NCBI GenBank assembly: GCA_004377275.1 | Contig: SOIC01000061.1 | Coordinates: forward strand, 1 to 5,602 | Direction: 5' to 3' | Length of the DNA: 5,602 nt | From: Dehalococcoidia bacterium | GTDB lineage: Bacteria; Chloroflexota; Dehalococcoidia; E44-bin15 | In this document: in pieces, positions 4,923 to 5,602 of the stretch | Layout: the number at the start of each line of letters is the position of its first letter | Position numbering within the stretch: the first letter of the stretch is position 1 | Translations under genes and position numbers: made by a program | The notes under the pieces: model-generated | What the model saw: only the letters and a program-made list of their open reading frames with translations | Databases searched by the model: none | Told to the model about the DNA's origin: nothing

Positions 4923-5602
4923 GTGGCTGATGTCCAACCATTTTACGGTCTTCGTTATAATCTGGAGCGGATCGGTGACCTTTCCACAGTGATCTGTCCC
5001 CCTCATGATGTGATCTCCGCTGCGGAGCAGCTTCTCTACCACCGCAGCAGCCCGTATAACGTGATCCGGCTTGAGTACGGAGAGGAGCGACCTGGTGATT
5101 CGCCCCAAAACAACAAATACACTAGAGCAGCCCTGACTTTGGCAGATTGGCTCGACCAGGGCATACTAAGCCGGGAGGAGCATCAAGCCTTCTACCTGGT
5201 GGAGCACCGCTTCCCATATCAAGATGAAGTAAAGAGCTGCTTTAGCCTCATCGCCCGGGTAAGGCTGGAGGAACTTTCGGGCAGCGGCCGGATTCGCCCC
5301 CATGAGATGACCATGAGGAAGCCTGGGGAGGATCGCCTCCACCTTCTCAAGTCCTGCCACGCCAACTTCAGCCCCATAATGGGGCTGTTTCGCCACCGCG
5401 GGGAGGGGATTCAGTCGCTATTCCACGATACGATAAATAAGCTTGCCTTAAGTGCGGTGGATCGCTACGGGGTGGCCTACGCCATGTGGGTGGTGACCGA
5501 TGAGAAGGACATCGCCAGGGTCTGCGACTTCTTCGCCAATAAGACCCTCTACATTGCCGACGGGCATCATCGCTATGAGACAGCCCTCGCCTACAAGCAG
5601 GA
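4923..5602 (+). CDS. DUF1015 family protein (3'-truncated by window edge)
   Basis: This open frame starts at GTG and runs off the right edge, so 226 codons of a protein that usually has about 400-450 residues are visible. It is recognised as DUF1015 from its ordered motifs. VQPFYGLRYN is at residues 4-13 and CPPHDVI at 25-31. SSPYNVIRLEYGE follows, then HEMTMRKPGEDRLHLLKSC in mid-protein. DGHHRYETALAY comes at about residues 213-224, with the family's signature His-His-Arg-Tyr-Glu. The family is widespread in anaerobic and other bacteria and has no established biochemical role that I know of. The paired His and acidic residues suggest a metal- or phosphate-binding active site, which is inference only. 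No signal peptide or membrane segment is seen. Its own promoter and the hairpin before it set it apart from the GRE operon, so a functional link is not implied. Confidence 0.9.
   Translation, partial: MADVQPFYGLRYNLERIGDLSTVICPPHDVISAAEQLLYHRSSPYNVIRLEYGEERPGDSPQNNKYTRAALTLADWLDQGILSREEHQAFYLVEHRFPYQDEVKSCFSLIARVRLEELSGSGRIRPHEMTMRKPGEDRLHLLKSCHANFSPIMGLFRHRGEGIQSLFHDTINKLALSAVDRYGVAYAMWVVTDEKDIARVCDFFANKTLYIADGHHRYETALAYKQ

Noticed and set aside
4899..5396. Two short minus-strand ORFs at 4899-5108 and 5166-5396
   Set aside because: The + strand is continuously open here and encodes ordered DUF1015 motifs, so these are shadows.

Overview
The window looks like chromosomal DNA of an anaerobic bacterium. 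Anaerobiosis is inferred from a glycyl radical enzyme with its activase, since such enzymes are destroyed by oxygen. The proteins and the dispersed TGTCATTGCGAG-type palindrome would fit a Chloroflexota (Dehalococcoidia-like) or similar anaerobic lineage. That placement is a guess from memory of similar sequences, not a measurement.

Layout, left to right, all genes on the + strand: (1) bases 2-769, tryptophan synthase alpha subunit (trpA), lacking only about 15 N-terminal residues at the window edge. (2) Bases 770-1256, a long non-coding gap holding a 75-bp interspersed palindromic repeat, a possible decayed minus-strand fragment, and a strong sigma70-type promoter (TTGACA, 17 bp, TGT-TAATAT). 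(3) Bases 1257-1304, a possible 15-codon His-rich leader ORF that overlaps the start of the next gene. (4) Bases 1297-3828, an 843-aa glycyl radical enzyme (GRE) of the pyruvate formate-lyase-like superfamily. (5) Bases 3863-4792, its radical-SAM activating enzyme with two extra [4Fe-4S] ferredoxin motifs. (6) Bases 4793-4922, an intergenic region with two bulged stem-loops and a second promoter. (7) Bases 4923-5602, the first half of a DUF1015 family gene, cut by the right edge.

The GRE and its activase form a self-contained two-gene unit. The activase uses S-adenosylmethionine and an Fe-S cluster to place a radical on Gly819 of the GRE. That radical passes to Cys484, which attacks the substrate. 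The unit has its own promoter, a hairpin after it and unrelated housekeeping-type genes on each side, so it reads as an accessory cassette between trpA and the DUF1015 gene. No small Fe-S subunit, microcompartment gene, transporter or aldehyde dehydrogenase lies beside it, so context does not reveal the substrate.

The main point of interest is that the GRE matches none of the well-characterised classes I can recognise. The Glu two residues after the catalytic Cys in the dehydratase, lyase and decarboxylase classes is Thr here (Gly-Cys-Val-Thr). The activase also departs from consensus at the SAM-binding Gly-Gly-Glu motif (Arg-Gly-Glu). Both genes are otherwise intact, so this may be an undescribed GRE subfamily.
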